DNA from: Tetmemena sp. SeJ-2015
Taxonomy: Eukaryota; Ciliophora; Spirotrichea; Sporadotrichida; Oxytrichidae
NCBI GenBank assembly: GCA_027382625.1
Contig: JAJKFJ010022785.1
Location: forward strand, 186,001 to 250,000
DNA: 64,000 bases
Direction of reading: 5' to 3'
Positions 1 through 11,576 of the stretch are shown piece after piece. The position numbers and the translations under genes were made by a program. Each line of letters begins with the position of its first letter. The stretch's first letter is position 1. The notes under the pieces are model-generated. The model was not told the DNA's origin, ran no database searches, and was given only the letters and a program-made list of their open reading frames with translations.

Positions 1-639
1 CAGTGGAATTTGGGTCTATTCAGTTGCAAATCATACTTGAATCGATTGAAACCAGAGGAATACTACTAGTGTGAAAGTTAAGATGATGCAATATAATTCG
101 CGCAACAAGACATTGTAAGATAGACAGGGTATCAGAACCTTTGAAAGTTAGAGAGTAATAATCAAGCAACCTATAAAACCTAACACTCAGTTATCTGAGA
201 TGGAGGAAGCACTTAGTATAAAATTCAAGAGAATATGAGACAGACCGTCAAGGTCACCTTCCTAGAAACTTTTACGACAAGGCTGTTTAGGGTTAAAATT
301 TAAGCATGATTATAAGTATTTAATAAAGAAATTAATTATACACCAACACATTATTTTCACTTTCTTATCATATATGGGTTTTTGGTTTTGGACTATTCTA
401 CATAGGGAGTAATTATTTTAGCTAACTATACTCTAAATTTTCTATCTCACTCTAAATTTACTTAGAGGGTCAGATTTTCAGCTAGAGGGATTCAAAACTA
501 TCTAGAGCATTTATAGAGACTTTTTTCCTTAGCTGATTTTAATTAATTTCACTTTTCACTATCACCCTGATTTTCCTACTAACATAGTAATCACGTTTGC
601 CCCATTAGTGGGCAAGTCATATGAACGACGGCTCACTGC
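1..639. other. AT-rich region, no gene seen
   Basis: No reading frame with protein-like composition was recognised on either strand, and no RNA gene or clear repeat was found. It is moderately AT-rich, like other gene-free parts of the left third. Confidence 0.5.
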
Positions 640-948
640 TCACTTTGCAGAGTTCTACAACTTTTGCTAGCGTTATAGTCCAGATTTGTACAAGTCGTAG
701 AGGAGTTTTGCTACAGCTCTACTGGACCAATCATGATCGCATAGGAATACTATCTACTGAGAAGATCTCTCGCCAGCCCTCTCCCAATAAACTTGTATAT
801 AGTGTATCCCGTCTCTAAACTTATGGTGCTGCTTCGCCGTATTAAGAGTGATAGCCCTCCCGCGCGTGTGAGAATCCTCTCTCTCTCGCATAGACTCTTT
901 AAGATTATTACCCAGAGGAATCATAAGGTGAGATGAAGACCCATACAA
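640..948 (-). CDS. Hypothetical ORF, 102 residues with TAA/TAG as Gln
   Basis: Reading TAG and TAA as Gln joins two stop-to-stop segments into one frame from ATG at 948 to TGA at 640-642. The N-terminal half is charged (RERED, RGRA) and the C-terminal half is less polar, with the stretch VAKLLYDLYKSGL. No known family is recognised. It could be a small germline-limited gene, an isolated MDS of a scrambled gene, or chance, because only one codon stops translation here. Nothing nearby supports an operon or a partner. Confidence 0.25.
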
Positions 949-1001
949 AGATCAAATATAAATAATGTGGATGTTATAGTCTGCAGATCTTTGAAAACGC
1001 G

Positions 1002-1220
1002 ATGAAGTAACTAGTCTCCTCAGCCGAGTACAGTGCAGCACGTACAATTGCATATCATCCTATAGCTCGATCCTGCAAGGAGCTTCGCTGTCTATCAAAT
1101 ATAGACCTCACAGAGATGTACGAACTCGAAAAGATAGATGCGCGCGACTTAACACTCGCTCAACATTACTTGCAGAATGAGAATAACGATGTAGTAAGCG
1201 TTATTACTTTATCTGAATGA
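1002..1220 (+). CDS. Small ORF with a UBA-like tail
   Basis: The ORF starts at ATG 1002 and ends at TGA 1218-1220 (72 residues). Its composition is protein-like, with GC-richer codons than the surrounding AT-rich DNA. The C-terminal part, about residues 44-72 (DARDLTLAQHYLQNE followed by NNDVVSVITLSE), looks like the three-helix UBA-like motif of NAC-alpha or HYPK proteins, in which a helix with acidic/Asn residues precedes a VV-(A/S)-(I/L) helix. That likeness is inference from pattern only. The frame stays open upstream to about 960, so this may be the 3' MDS of a larger or scrambled gene. Confidence 0.35.
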
Positions 1221-1813
1221 GTGAGGCGGTCGAAACATAACTATAAAATATATATAGTCAAATGAAACTGAGATAGGATGAATCGTGGAGAATATTTTAA
1301 TAAAAATCGATTTTGACTTAGAAATAATTTAGAGCACGATAAATAAGAATATAGAAATCATACATTTTCTTAATCAAAGTTATCCTAATATAATCCATAA
1401 TGAATTACTTCACCTATGCACAATATAAAAATCCTCTAGAATTAAAAATAAATTATTATTTTTCATTTTATATTTAGATAATTTCCATTTTTTATTTCAT
1501 TAATTTAATTTAATCATTTTTTTCCTATTTCACAATTAGAATGAATAATAATTCCTATTATAATACTTAAAACTAAAGAGAGCTCATAAAAGGCTGTAAT
1601 ATTAGTTTTTAATATATTATTTTCTAGAGTGACAATAAAAAGAATCGAAATAGTTGGGACAAAGGTCAATGATCAAGCACCCATATCTTGCTAGAAATTA
1701 GGATTTCTTTATAAAAATAAAACTAATATAAGTTCTGTTTCATGCGTTTTAAAGAAAATATATTAATTTTGAGACATTTGAGATTTTAAAAGCGCTAAAC
1801 TAGAATTAAAAAT
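1221..1813. other. AT-rich spacer
   Basis: Strongly AT-rich DNA with long A/T runs. No gene, structural RNA or clear repeat was recognised. Confidence 0.5.
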
Positions 1814-2062
1814 CTGGGTAAAGGAATGAAGTACACACCCCTCACTTTTTACGATCAAAATTTATTAAAAAACGTCAAATAGGCAAATATTGTATAAAAA
1901 TATCAAAAATAAAGAAATTTTTGCTTTTAAAATGTCCATGAAGGTAAAAAATTTATGATTTCAAATTTAATGAAATGACCTTAAAATTATTTCCTATCTC
2001 TATTTTATTTTTACTCATCAATCTAAAGTCTTATGAAGATACTAGAGTTGATTTACATACTA

Positions 2063-3640
2063 TACCTGAATTTAATGCAGAATCGAAGGTTTTTTTTCTC
2101 AAGAAATACATTATCTTACTGTAGCTAAAGAAGACAAGAACAAGCTCGAACTCGCAGATATCAGATTTAGAGTGATATATTAAAACTACCTATAAATATT
2201 AACTTTATTAATTTTTTAATGTCGTTAATCCTTTCCATCTCCACAAATTTCAATGCAAACAGTCTTTAAGACCTTACTTCTTAGTTTTCATCATCTTCAT
2301 CATCCTCTGAGTCAGTGCCCTCGCTCGAACCCTCGAAGGAGGAGAGTTGATAACTGTTAAAGATGAAATTGTGGATTTAAAGCTGATATACAAAAATGCA
2401 GCAAATATACGACAAATAAGGTTTCCCATAAGCTCTAGCTGTGCAGTGTTTTGGCTCTCCTCCACCTATTTTGTTAACATTTCATGCATCCTGAAGCCAT
2501 TCTCCCTCTGGATTTCGTACAAATTCTGACTTGCTCTCTTCAGCTCATTCGAGATAGCATATCTGCTCCCTACAGTATTGTCACTGGACCTTCTAGTTGC
2601 CTTCTGATCTACTTTCCTCTCATCCAAGTTGTCAAATACCCAAGAATTCTTTGTTTTCACTCTCCAATGTTGCTGTCATTTCCACTCTGCTCTCCTGGTG
2701 TCTTCCATTCTTAATTGCTATAATGAAATTGAATTAGGAAAACTTAATTACCTTAATATATTTACTCTTAAAATTAATTAAGAATTAGCAAACAATAATT
2801 AAGACTCTGATTAAAATTTGTAAGATCTCTAATAAGCCTTTTCTTTAATAGAGATATCAATTAAGATTGACATTAAGAATGTTTGCCTTAAAAGAGATTA
2901 ACTTTTAAGAATTCTTAATTAATTTTAAGAGTAAATATATTAAGGTAATTAAGTTTTCCTAATTCAATTTCATTATAGCAATTAAGAATGGAAGACACCA
3001 GGAGAGCAGAGTGGAAATGACAGCAACATTGGAGAGTGAAAACAAAGAATTCTTGGGTATTTGACAACTTGGATGAGAGGAAAGTAGATCAGAAGGCAAC
3101 TAGAAGGTCCAGTGACAATACTGTAGGGAGCAGATATGCTATCTCGAATGAGCTGAAGAGAGCAAGTCAGAATTTGTACGAAATCCAGAGGGAGAATGGC
3201 TTCAGGATGCATGAAATGTTAACAAAATAGGTGGAGGAGAGCCAAAACACTGCACAGCTAGAGCTTATGGGAAACCTTATTTGTCGTATATTTGCTGCAT
3301 TTTTGTATATCAGCTTTAAATCCACAATTTCATCTTTAACAGTTATCAACTCTCCTCCTTCGAGGGTTCGAGCGAGGGCACTTACTCAAAGGATGATGAA
3401 GATGATGAAAACTAAGAAGTAAGGTCTTAAAGACTGTTTGCATTGAAATTTGTGGAGATGGAAAGGATTAACGACATTAAAAAATTAATAAAGTTAATAT
3501 TTATAGGTAGTTTTAATATATCACTCTAAATCTGATATCTGCGAGTTCGAGCTTGTTCTTGTCTTCTTTAGCTACAGTAAGATAATGTATTTCTTGAGAA
3601 AAAAAACCTTCGATTCTGCATTAAATTCTTAGGTATAATT
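2063..3640. repeat. Near-perfect inverted repeat, two arms of about 725 bp
   Basis: The left arm (about 2063-2788) and right arm (about 2909-3640) are reverse complements with almost no differences: short peptides read from one arm recur exactly from the other. The loop between them is about 120 bp. At the outer end the only difference seen is a small change next to the motif TATACCT (left) or AGGTATA (right). Near-identity of arms inside diverged outer ends implies recent duplication or gene conversion. Confidence 0.9.
3021..3446 (+). CDS. Arm-encoded ORF, mirrored on the other arm
   Basis: With TAG and TAA as Gln the frame is open from just after a TGA at 3018-3020 to TGA at 3444-3446 (about 141 codons); GTG at 3036 is the first start-like codon. 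The N-terminal 60 residues are highly charged (LDERK, ATRRSS, NELKRASQN, QRENGF), then a hydrophobic stretch (FAAFLYISF) and a basic tail. The identical ORF lies inverted on the left arm, about 2257-2680, reverse strand. No family is recognised. The in-frame TGA just upstream, after an ATG at 2988, suggests a decayed or interrupted element gene. Confidence 0.35.
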
Positions 3641-4446
3641 ATGATTCTCCTTTCATGCTTATAAATGTAATTTAGTATTTTTCACAAACTTTTTACAATC
3701 TTAATCTTAATATTTATTAAGAAGAATCTGAAAAGCTAAGCTTAATAGCAGAGATAACTCTATCTATAATTGCATAAAATCACTGCTGTAAACTCTCTGA
3801 TAAACTTCATAACATACTCTAATAAATCTTACAATTATATAATATATCTTTTCTAAGAATACATTAATTAATATTCGTAGTTTAAATAAAATATCAATTT
3901 ATCCAACTATGGGGACATCTAAAAGTGAAGATATTCCCATTAAATAGCAGAATATAGAGTCGTGCAATGTTAATTGATTTTCTCAATACAAAAATAATCT
4001 TACCATGAATTAGTTGTTTCTATTAAATTCAAAAATAATCATAATAGATCTTTAAAAAAAATTGAAAATAGAAAAATGACCCTCTTTGAAATTTTAAAAC
4101 CAAAATCCCTTAGTTTTTTAATATTAGTATTTTTAGCTGATTTTGACTCTACATGTGTACTTTTCTAGGCATTTTGTTCAGATTAGGGGGTGTTCACTTC
4201 TGTCCCCTCCTATCAAAACCAGAAATAATAATTATTATAATTAAGAAAATGAATAATTAATTAATCCTAATGTAAATATCTTTAAATTATTAATAGTTAA
4301 ATTCTGAAAAAGTTATTTATATTTTTCAGTTTCATTATATTTAATACCATTATTGTAATATTGGAATTAAATGTGAAAAATTATCTGAATTTAAGTCTAT
4401 TATTAATATTAGGTTTTATATATCAATCATTATTATTCTGCCAAAA

Positions 4447-5110
4447 CTCGAGTGCTCAAACATAAATTCGCAAACATTAATTATATAATATTTGCTGCCA
4501 CACATGAGTTGTTAAACATAGTGCAAAAGACTTTGTCCAAACAAGAATCTCAAAATGATGCTCCAACACGATCCTCAATACATGGAGTTCCCAAACCTTA
4601 TATAAAAAATATTTTGTTCTATACACGAGTACGAAAAACATGTGTTCAACTTGATTACTAAAACAAGACTGCTCAACATGGAAGGCCCAAACATGATTTC
4701 TCATATTGATCTCTCAAACATAAGTCCCAAACATGAGTGCTCAATCAGAGTTCGAAACATTAGCTATAAAAAACTTAACATGCAAACATTAGACTATGTA
4801 ACATAATGTCACGTTAAACATTTGTTACAACATTGAATTAGCAAACACGATTATGAAACACAGTAACTAAACACACATTACAAAGCACAAGTCACCAATG
4901 AGTAAGCACGATTACAAAGTACAAGGTACGCAAAACATTGTTAAACATGAAACTACAAACAAGACTTCTAAAATGATTACAATATAATTTAGCAATACGG
5001 TAGCGAACTGATCAACAAACATGATCACCAAACTGACACGACACTTGTCTGCGAAAGCATGAGTTAATCAAGATATGTTGAATCAACATAAATTTCAATC
5101 TTATCTTCCA
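4447..5110. repeat. Subterminal array of AAACATGAGT-like motifs, left
   Basis: Dozens of spaced variants of AAACATNA(G/A)T(G/T)C recur every 12-25 bp, for example AACTCGAGTGCTC, AACATGAGTTG and AACATGAGTGCTC. They do not keep one reading frame. They match, in inverted orientation, the array at 9990-10115. Confidence 0.75.
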
Positions 5111-6484
5111 AACATGGCGAGATAAGAGTTTGAAATCATGCTTTGATACTGAACACCAATGACTGATTCTTTCGTTTGATAAAAATCTTTATTGCTGAGC
5201 GATGCCATTTACCAACTATTCTCATAACGCAATGTTTAGAGTTGCAACGAAATCATTCAACTTACTTCTATCAACTTTTGCTTTCTAAGTTTCGTTTCCA
5301 TTACCAAAATTTTTCAACAGGATTCACCATTGATGAGTATTTGCGCATTGAAGAAACATTTAACTTGAACAACTTGGCATTCTCGAGACTTCAATGTCTG
5401 TATTATCACTGCGATTCCGAGAGAACATAGCATATCTTTGTCTGATCTCGATAAGATCTCACATCTTTACAAAGTTCTGGTAAACGAATTTTCAAACACA
5501 CTTGAGATTACTCCACCTTCAAAATTTGTGTTGCGTGACTTATCTTGTGAAATTGCTGAATAATAACATCAAATTTACTAAAATCTGCATTCTTCTCTTC
5601 TCTCTGTTAAATATCCTGCGCAACTTGGCCGAACCGCAAGTACTTTGTCTTAATCTATTGTGATTTGCATGTCAATTCTCTGTTGCATTATGATCATTTG
5701 ATTAAATTGTGGCTGCTATCAATTTCAAACATCTAGCTAGAAATTCTTGAGTATCAAATTTCTTCTTCTGAAGTCTCTCTCACATGCTCGCCATTGCCCA
5801 CTTTTGAGTTTGACATTGGACCACTGTTACTCGTTTGAAATGCAGTATCTCTTCTTTCTTCTTCAGAAATACTATTGTCCGCATAGAAGTTATAATCTTG
5901 ATTCATTCTCCTAATTTTATAGATCAAAGATGGGGTTGTTAAAGCTGAGTTTTTTTATGGATATTGAATTTTGTGATAAAAACCAAATAGAAACCACCTC
6001 CCTCTCATTTTGCAATAATGCAACAACGTGTTGTCTATTTAGGACAATCTCAGTCTCGTGCTGAATTACTTCCTCTTCCTTGAATGCTTCTAGCAGTTAG
6101 TCTATTCTTTACGCCTTATTTGTCGCTCTCTCTATTTAAATATATATAGAAAAATTGCAATAAGGACAAGAAGCTATTGGCTAAAATAATGACTCGCTTG
6201 GTAAATATAGAGTGAGCTTGATATTTTAAGAATGACATTGTCAAATGCAAGGAAGAATTGGTGATTTCGAAAGTTCTTGCTTCTGATTTCAATATTTAAC
6301 TGAGTTTTTACGAATTTGAACCTGATTGTATGGAGCCATCTCTTGATACTTAGCACCCACAGCTTGCTAATCGCTTGCATATTCTACTATAGCACCTCTA
6401 CCCACAATAGCACTAAATTCTCTCTGTAGAAGTTATACGGATCAATCGTTTACTTTCACTTTATCTTGGTAGCAACTTGCAGCT

Positions 6485-7900
6485 TCACAAATGAGAAGAC
6501 TGTTCCGATAATTACCAGGGATACTTCTGCTGAACGACACTACACTTAATTCGCTTGCGTTTCAGTACCTTCTGAGAAGCGATGAATACTCCATTAGTCA
6601 TAAAGTAGGCACGATCTTCTTGTGGCAAAAGACTCTCGTCACTGCAAATGCTGTCTTCAGAAGTCTTGTAATGAATCTCAAAGAGAATCCATTGGAATGC
6701 TCCTTCTTATATTAATCTCACCATCTTTCTTGGCTATTAGGCCAAGCAATAATCAAGGAGAATACTGCACTTGTGTACTTCACTTCTTACCGTATCGAAG
6801 CTCACGCATCTTCATCCCTGCTCACCCGAAAACTCTGCCAGTTCATCTTACTGCTCATAACTCTTGATAGAGCTGTTTCACTTGTCATCTTGACTCTTAC
6901 CTCTGACTCTCCTCCATACTCTACTTTCAATCAACTCTAAACATTTTTACGTACAGCTGCGCTGTTTGGACTTGTCACTTTCAAATCGAAGTCGACGAGG
7001 AACTAATAGTGCAGAAGCTTTGCCTCATCTTCAAGTCTACTGTACCTCAGCTTTGCTGAGTAATTATCAGCGCAGTCTTGTTCATTTTCACTTGTCCAGC
7101 CGTGTAATTATAGAGTTACCTCGTTGGAGTGATAACACACTTGTGAAACCTTTCTGTTCGAGTCTAGCTTCAACTGACTAACTTCTTACTCATGCTTCAT
7201 GCTCAACTGTTTTCGAGTTCTCTCAGGTATTTCAGATAGTGAGACTAAGTTCTGGCAGCTGTCTTATTCTGAACTAATCTAGACTGACACTGTCAAGTTC
7301 CTTTTGCCTTCTCTCTAAAAGTGAAGTAGCTCATCTTACCCTAACGCTCTGAGTCTCTTTATTCTTCCTCTCTCTGAGTTCTCTCTGCCCCAACTCTCTG
7401 AAGAAGATTTGCACAAATTGACAGTGTCCTCTCTCAAAATTTCTTTCACTCTCTGAATCACTCCGGCTTCTCCTTATTCAGTTGCTATCAAGTTTCAGTG
7501 ATGTTTGATAAGAATGTCCTCTTGTCTTATTCTCTATGCTTGCCGAATCCACTTATCAACCTCTCTGCAATAGACAGACTGGTCGAAGCTCACTGCTTCG
7601 GAGGCAAGTAGCCTGCAAAGAACTGTGTAAGCAGTCTACTCACCCACAGTCTTTTCTCATTGAAAATATATCTCCTATATTTTGGCCTTTTAAAGTCTTC
7701 CAGCTTGAATAAAGCATTACTTCAGATTCTGATAACGCGACTAATCGGCACTTCAAGTCTCTAATCTCTGCTAATCTCTCTACTTGGCTCTCCAGCTCTA
7801 GAATTATCATCTGGCTTCATGTATAGATGCCCAGCTCTTCCAATTACAAAGTTGATGCTCTATTAAAGGGGCTTACAAAGTTTCGGTGCTACTCTTCATT
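6485..7900 (-). pseudogene. Decayed coding region inside the composite element
   Basis: Reverse-strand frames with TAA/TAG as Gln give protein-like stretches: 6485-6811 (109 codons, including PQEDRAYFMTNG and LKRKRIKC), 6931-7494 (188 codons, rich in Glu, Lys, Ser; for example KQLSMKHEQEVSQLKL) and 7498-7656 (including REVDKWIRQAQRIRQED). They are separated by single TGA codons and frame changes, and a further stretch continues to about 7900. No pointer pairs were found that would join them cleanly, so decay of an element-encoded protein is favoured over an intact IES-split gene. No domain is recognised. Confidence 0.4.
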
Positions 7901-9549
7901 ACTTTGCTTTGACTCTTTTGCCCTGACTTTACTTAACTATCTGAACGCTGTAAAACTACCTCTCTGCTTAAACTACTCCTTCTCAATCAATCTTTGTCTT
8001 AGTTCCTTATTCTGAGTAGAGCTACACTACGTTCCTCTTCTTGCACTCTAACTTGTTCCGCTTACCGATTAGTGAGAAATGTATTCTGAACGAAGCTCAC
8101 TGAATTTTGTGCGACTCTCTTTTATCTTTCTCTTTCATGAATACTGCTAACTCTCCCACACTTTGCTCCACTTTTATGAGAGATCTTTAGCAGCTTTATG
8201 GGTTTGAAATGGTAACTTGCCCTGTCTCAGAAGCGTATGTACTATTCTAGTATATACACAGTGAATCATCGTCACTCAATGAGATCGAGAAAGCTTTCAA
8301 GATAACTCTGCAATCTCGACTAAGAGCAACAGTATGCACAGTCAGGCAGTGGATTCAGGATAGATGGCGCTTCTCCAAAGATTGAGGCATACTCTTAGTT
8401 ATTCGATCTTCTTTTATAGTGCGTGGAAAGTTAGTGCCTAGCACGACTCTAGTCCACTTTATCACTTTCTTGTCTTCCTTTGATGTTGCTAGCTTTGAAC
8501 TCCTGCTAACTTATCTGACTGGGGAATTCCTTCCCTTTTAAAGAGCGGCTCTATGATTCTACCGAAGGGTACTTTGGGGGTGCCCAGCACCTTGAGATCT
8601 CTTTCTTTTAAAGGGGAATCCATTTAATAGATTATAATCTTTGATCAAACAAAGAGCATATAAACTAGGGAAGGGGCAAAGTTAAATAAATAAAATTTTT
8701 CAATTGTCTCGTTTTGGGTTTTCAGGAAAGCATCCAACATACATAACAACCCTAAAGGTAATCCAGGGTTCTAAAGTTTAAGGGAATACAAGATGAGCAA
8801 GCATTGATCATGATCTCGATTTGACAAAGTCATACTCATCTTGTGAGAGACTGCTTTGAAAAGTGAGAGTACCTCTAAACTCAACTTCAACTCTGAAAAT
8901 TTGATTCAGTCCTCTTCCTGATCTCAGCACTTGCTCAAATTTTTGATGGTCCTATAAATTCTTACTCACATATATTTATGAAACCCAGTAGTGTATTTCC
9001 CTATAGAAGGGTATCCAGCATGAACTACCTTGAAAATCTAAGTTAAACTCTCATATTTTGCCAATGAGAGCGCCAAATTGGCGCGGACATTGTCAAATTG
9101 GCTCAAACAGTGTCAAATGGCACTCTCAGCTCACCACCTTCCACCCACTGGTTAAGTTCTCTGTTGCTGTTTTAAATAACTAGACCATAAGTAATGATGT
9201 TTCCCTCTAGTTAGGGTCTGGTCATAAGAAGGTCGGAGGAGAAAATTTTGTTTTCTGAAAGGGTGTCCTAAAAACCCAGAGAAATTTTTAAAAGGAAAAA
9301 CCACCCTTGAAAATCTTGGAAGACCCTTCTCATTCAGCTAGCAGCTTGCCATTGTACAATAGCCTTGTCTAGTGGATGAAGAAACCCTAACAGATTAGAT
9401 TAACTAAACGGTAAGGATGACCTGACCTAAGAGACAGGATATGTACGTTCGAGCATCAACTAAGATTATTAGATGCCTATATCCACAACCTGAAATACAG
9501 AGACTCCTGTTCTCATGTTGATATCTTCAAATGCTAAGAGTAGAAAACC

Positions 9550-9810
9550 TATACAGACCGCTTCCATAATAATGGACACAGTCCACAAGGAGGAAGGTTG
9601 TCTGCTATCTATACTGCCGTTTACACTTTGTGGGCACAGCTCGTCGGAGGAAGGTGGGCCTCTACTTATACAGACCGCATTCAAATGTGGGCACAGTCCG
9701 CCGGAAGTAGAAGCCCACGCGCATAACTTGGTAGAGAACTAGCGTGTAATCCTATACTATCAACCCCACTAGTGGGAAGGCAAGCCGGAGGAAGGTGGGG
9801 GCAAATCTAG
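9550..9810. repeat. Imperfect tandem repeat, period about 59 bp
   Basis: TATAC(A/T)G(A/C)CCG-like starts occur at 9550, 9609 and 9668, with a more diverged copy near 9753. Each unit carries a GTGGGCACAG-like core followed by CGGAGGAAGGTGGGCC-like sequence. Units are relatively GC-rich for this neighbourhood and could fold. They lie near the right end of the composite element. Confidence 0.7.
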
Positions 9811-9989
9811 GGAGCTACGGTCAGTAAAGAGCCCACGCTCTAGTCCCTGAAAAGTGAGAAATAAAGATAATGAATTATAATGTGATCGCTCGATTATATA
9901 CGGCCTTGCAACAAAATTTAAATATTCATTTTCTAACCTTAAAGGTGAAGCTTCCATGAACTCTTTATAATTAATATTTATAAATGAAT

Positions 9990-10115
9990 AATGATTAGCA
10001 AGTTATGCTTGCGAAGTCTTGTTTGCTGAGTCATATTTGGCGACTCATGTTAGGTGACTCATGTTTCGTAGCTCGTGTTTCGTGATTCATGTTTGAGCAC
10101 TCATGTTTAAGCGCT
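9990..10115. repeat. Subterminal array of AAACATGAGT-like motifs, right
   Basis: Repeats such as GACTCATGTTAGGT and GAGCACTCATGTTTAAGC are the reverse complement of the array at 4447-5110 and give the composite element its inverted-end structure. Confidence 0.7.
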
Positions 10116-10130
10116 CAAATATGAATTAGA

Positions 10131-10924
10131 CAATTATACATGAGATTTATTGAATAATAAGGGATTAAACTTCAGACAATTTTCATTATTTAATCCTAAT
10201 ATTAGAATATTAAGGACTCTATTAAAATTTTAATATAGATTAGAGGAAGAATAAATAATTAAAATAATTAAAGCTTATCCTATCTCGATAATAAGTATAT
10301 TAAAAACTTTATAACTAAATTTTAATTTTTCCTCTTTTTTAAACATCAGAGAATTTAACTTCATAAATATACAGTTTTTCCATTATTATTTTATCAATTC
10401 GTCATTGGTTAACACGTAGCATCATGTCGGGTCATACTAGTTAAGAGCCTGTTTTAGTGGGTGTAAAAGCCTATTTTATATATACCCTCGTGGAGTCCTT
10501 AATTCCACAAATTATTATATTTATTATTATTTTATCAATGCATCTTAAAAATGAAATTCTCAATTTTAATTTTGATAAGAATCTAGAATTTATTGTTCAA
10601 TAAAATTATGTCTTATTATTATAATAAACTATTTTCTATCAAAAATCATTTTCGTGTACTGAGAGGCGACGTATAGTAGTCTTAGGATTTATTCATATTT
10701 TGTTTATAAATATTTAATTCAAAAATAACAAATTATCATTTTAGAAACCTAACTTTAGAAAGATTAATTAAAAATACTCATAAATATGAATAATTTTGTT
10801 GTCATGAAAGTTTAGAAATCATTATTCAAGAAAAAAATTATTGCCTTCTTATTAAATAAGATATTGAGATTTATATATAGTTGAGAATTTAATAAAAAAG
10901 AAATTAAATTAGATATTAAATTAA
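10131..10924. other. AT-rich spacer
   Basis: Very AT-rich DNA with no recognisable gene or RNA. Confidence 0.5.
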
Positions 10925-11300
10925 AATGGAATAAATAAGTGACAGTTGAAGTGTGTCCAATTTAAATAATAATTAGACCATTCGATTCAGCATCAAATTC
11001 TAAGAACTTTTTATCCTTGTAACTTTTGTGTGGGAGCACTCAGTCAGGAGTTATAAGCGATACAAGTTCATATGAAGATGATGATGAAGATTACGAAGAA
11101 TGCGCGCGACATATCTCCCTGCTGAGAAGTGCTGTGAAGATGATTAAAGAAGAAACTCATACTTATTTTTGATTCTCTATCGAACAAGCTACAGATCAAG
11201 GGGTGAATATGCGATTTCAACTGACACGAAGTTGCAACTCTCCATTTATTATTTTAACTAATCTCCGATTTTAATTAAAATTCCAGCTATAATATCTTGT
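10925..11300 (+). repeat. Dispersed repeat B, copy 1 (most coding-like)
   Basis: This copy shares an ordered set of blocks with copies at 16165-16510 and 18795-19110: GTGACAGTT, a CTTGTAACTTTTG-like block, GGGAGCACTCAG, then a coding-like end. Here a frame of about 45 codons ends in TGA (about 11041-11171) and reads acidic (SSYEDDDEDYEECARH) followed by ISLLRSAVKMIKEE. The other copies keep ISLL--A---IK-E or LRS--KMIKE in degraded form. It is probably a dispersed, decaying element or gene fragment. Confidence 0.6.
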
Positions 11301-11576
11301 GATAAATTATTCAGTATCTGATGAATCCATAATTTTTTTGCCTAAAAATAATAAATTATATAGAGCAAAAGTATTAAATATTATATGAATAAAAAGTGAA
11401 AAAATGAAGTTTCATTAGACCAAAAAATCCTTCCACACTATAATTGTTAAATTTTATTAGAGTAAATAATGATGGATAGTTTTGTTAATAATGAAAATTA
11501 ATAATTCAAAACCTATTACGCTCACAAAATCTACTCTTGAAATCTCAGGACTGTTTTTTGGTGCCTATTTTAAATT

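Larger units (their letters stand above)
1814..4222. mobile_element. 2.4 kb palindromic transposon-like element
   Basis: The outer ends are imperfect inverted copies: the left starts CTGGGTAAAGGAATGAAGTA at 1814, and the right, on the reverse strand, starts CTGG at 4222 and carries GGACAGAAGTGAACACCCCC. The same terminal motif (GAAGTGCAC followed by a C-run, then a TTTTAAAATKTCC-like block about 90 bp inside) is shared with the element at 11577-12420, so both belong to one family. Inside lie two nearly identical inverted arms. No transposase is recognised. A non-autonomous transposon or foldback element is the best reading. The target duplication is not clear. Confidence 0.65.
4440..10130. 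mobile_element. Composite 5.7 kb element with subterminal repeat arrays
   Basis: Both ends carry degenerate tandem copies of a motif like AAACATGAGTGCTC. On the left (about 4447-5110) it reads on the plus strand; on the right (about 9990-10115) it is in the opposite orientation. Between them the base composition turns less AT-rich, with reverse-strand coding-like stretches at about 6.5-7.9 kb and a tandem repeat at 9.55-9.81 kb. Inverted subterminal arrays around decayed coding are typical of a large transposon. No catalytic motif was recognised and the exact ends are uncertain. Confidence 0.5.

Noticed and set aside
5176..5430. 84-residue plus-strand ORF
   Set aside because: Composition is that of shadow frames in AT/CT-rich DNA. 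It lies beside the motif array and shows no recognisable feature.
6622..7181. Plus-strand Ser/Leu-rich ORFs
   Set aside because: They are antisense shadows of the more protein-like reverse-strand frames in the same interval.
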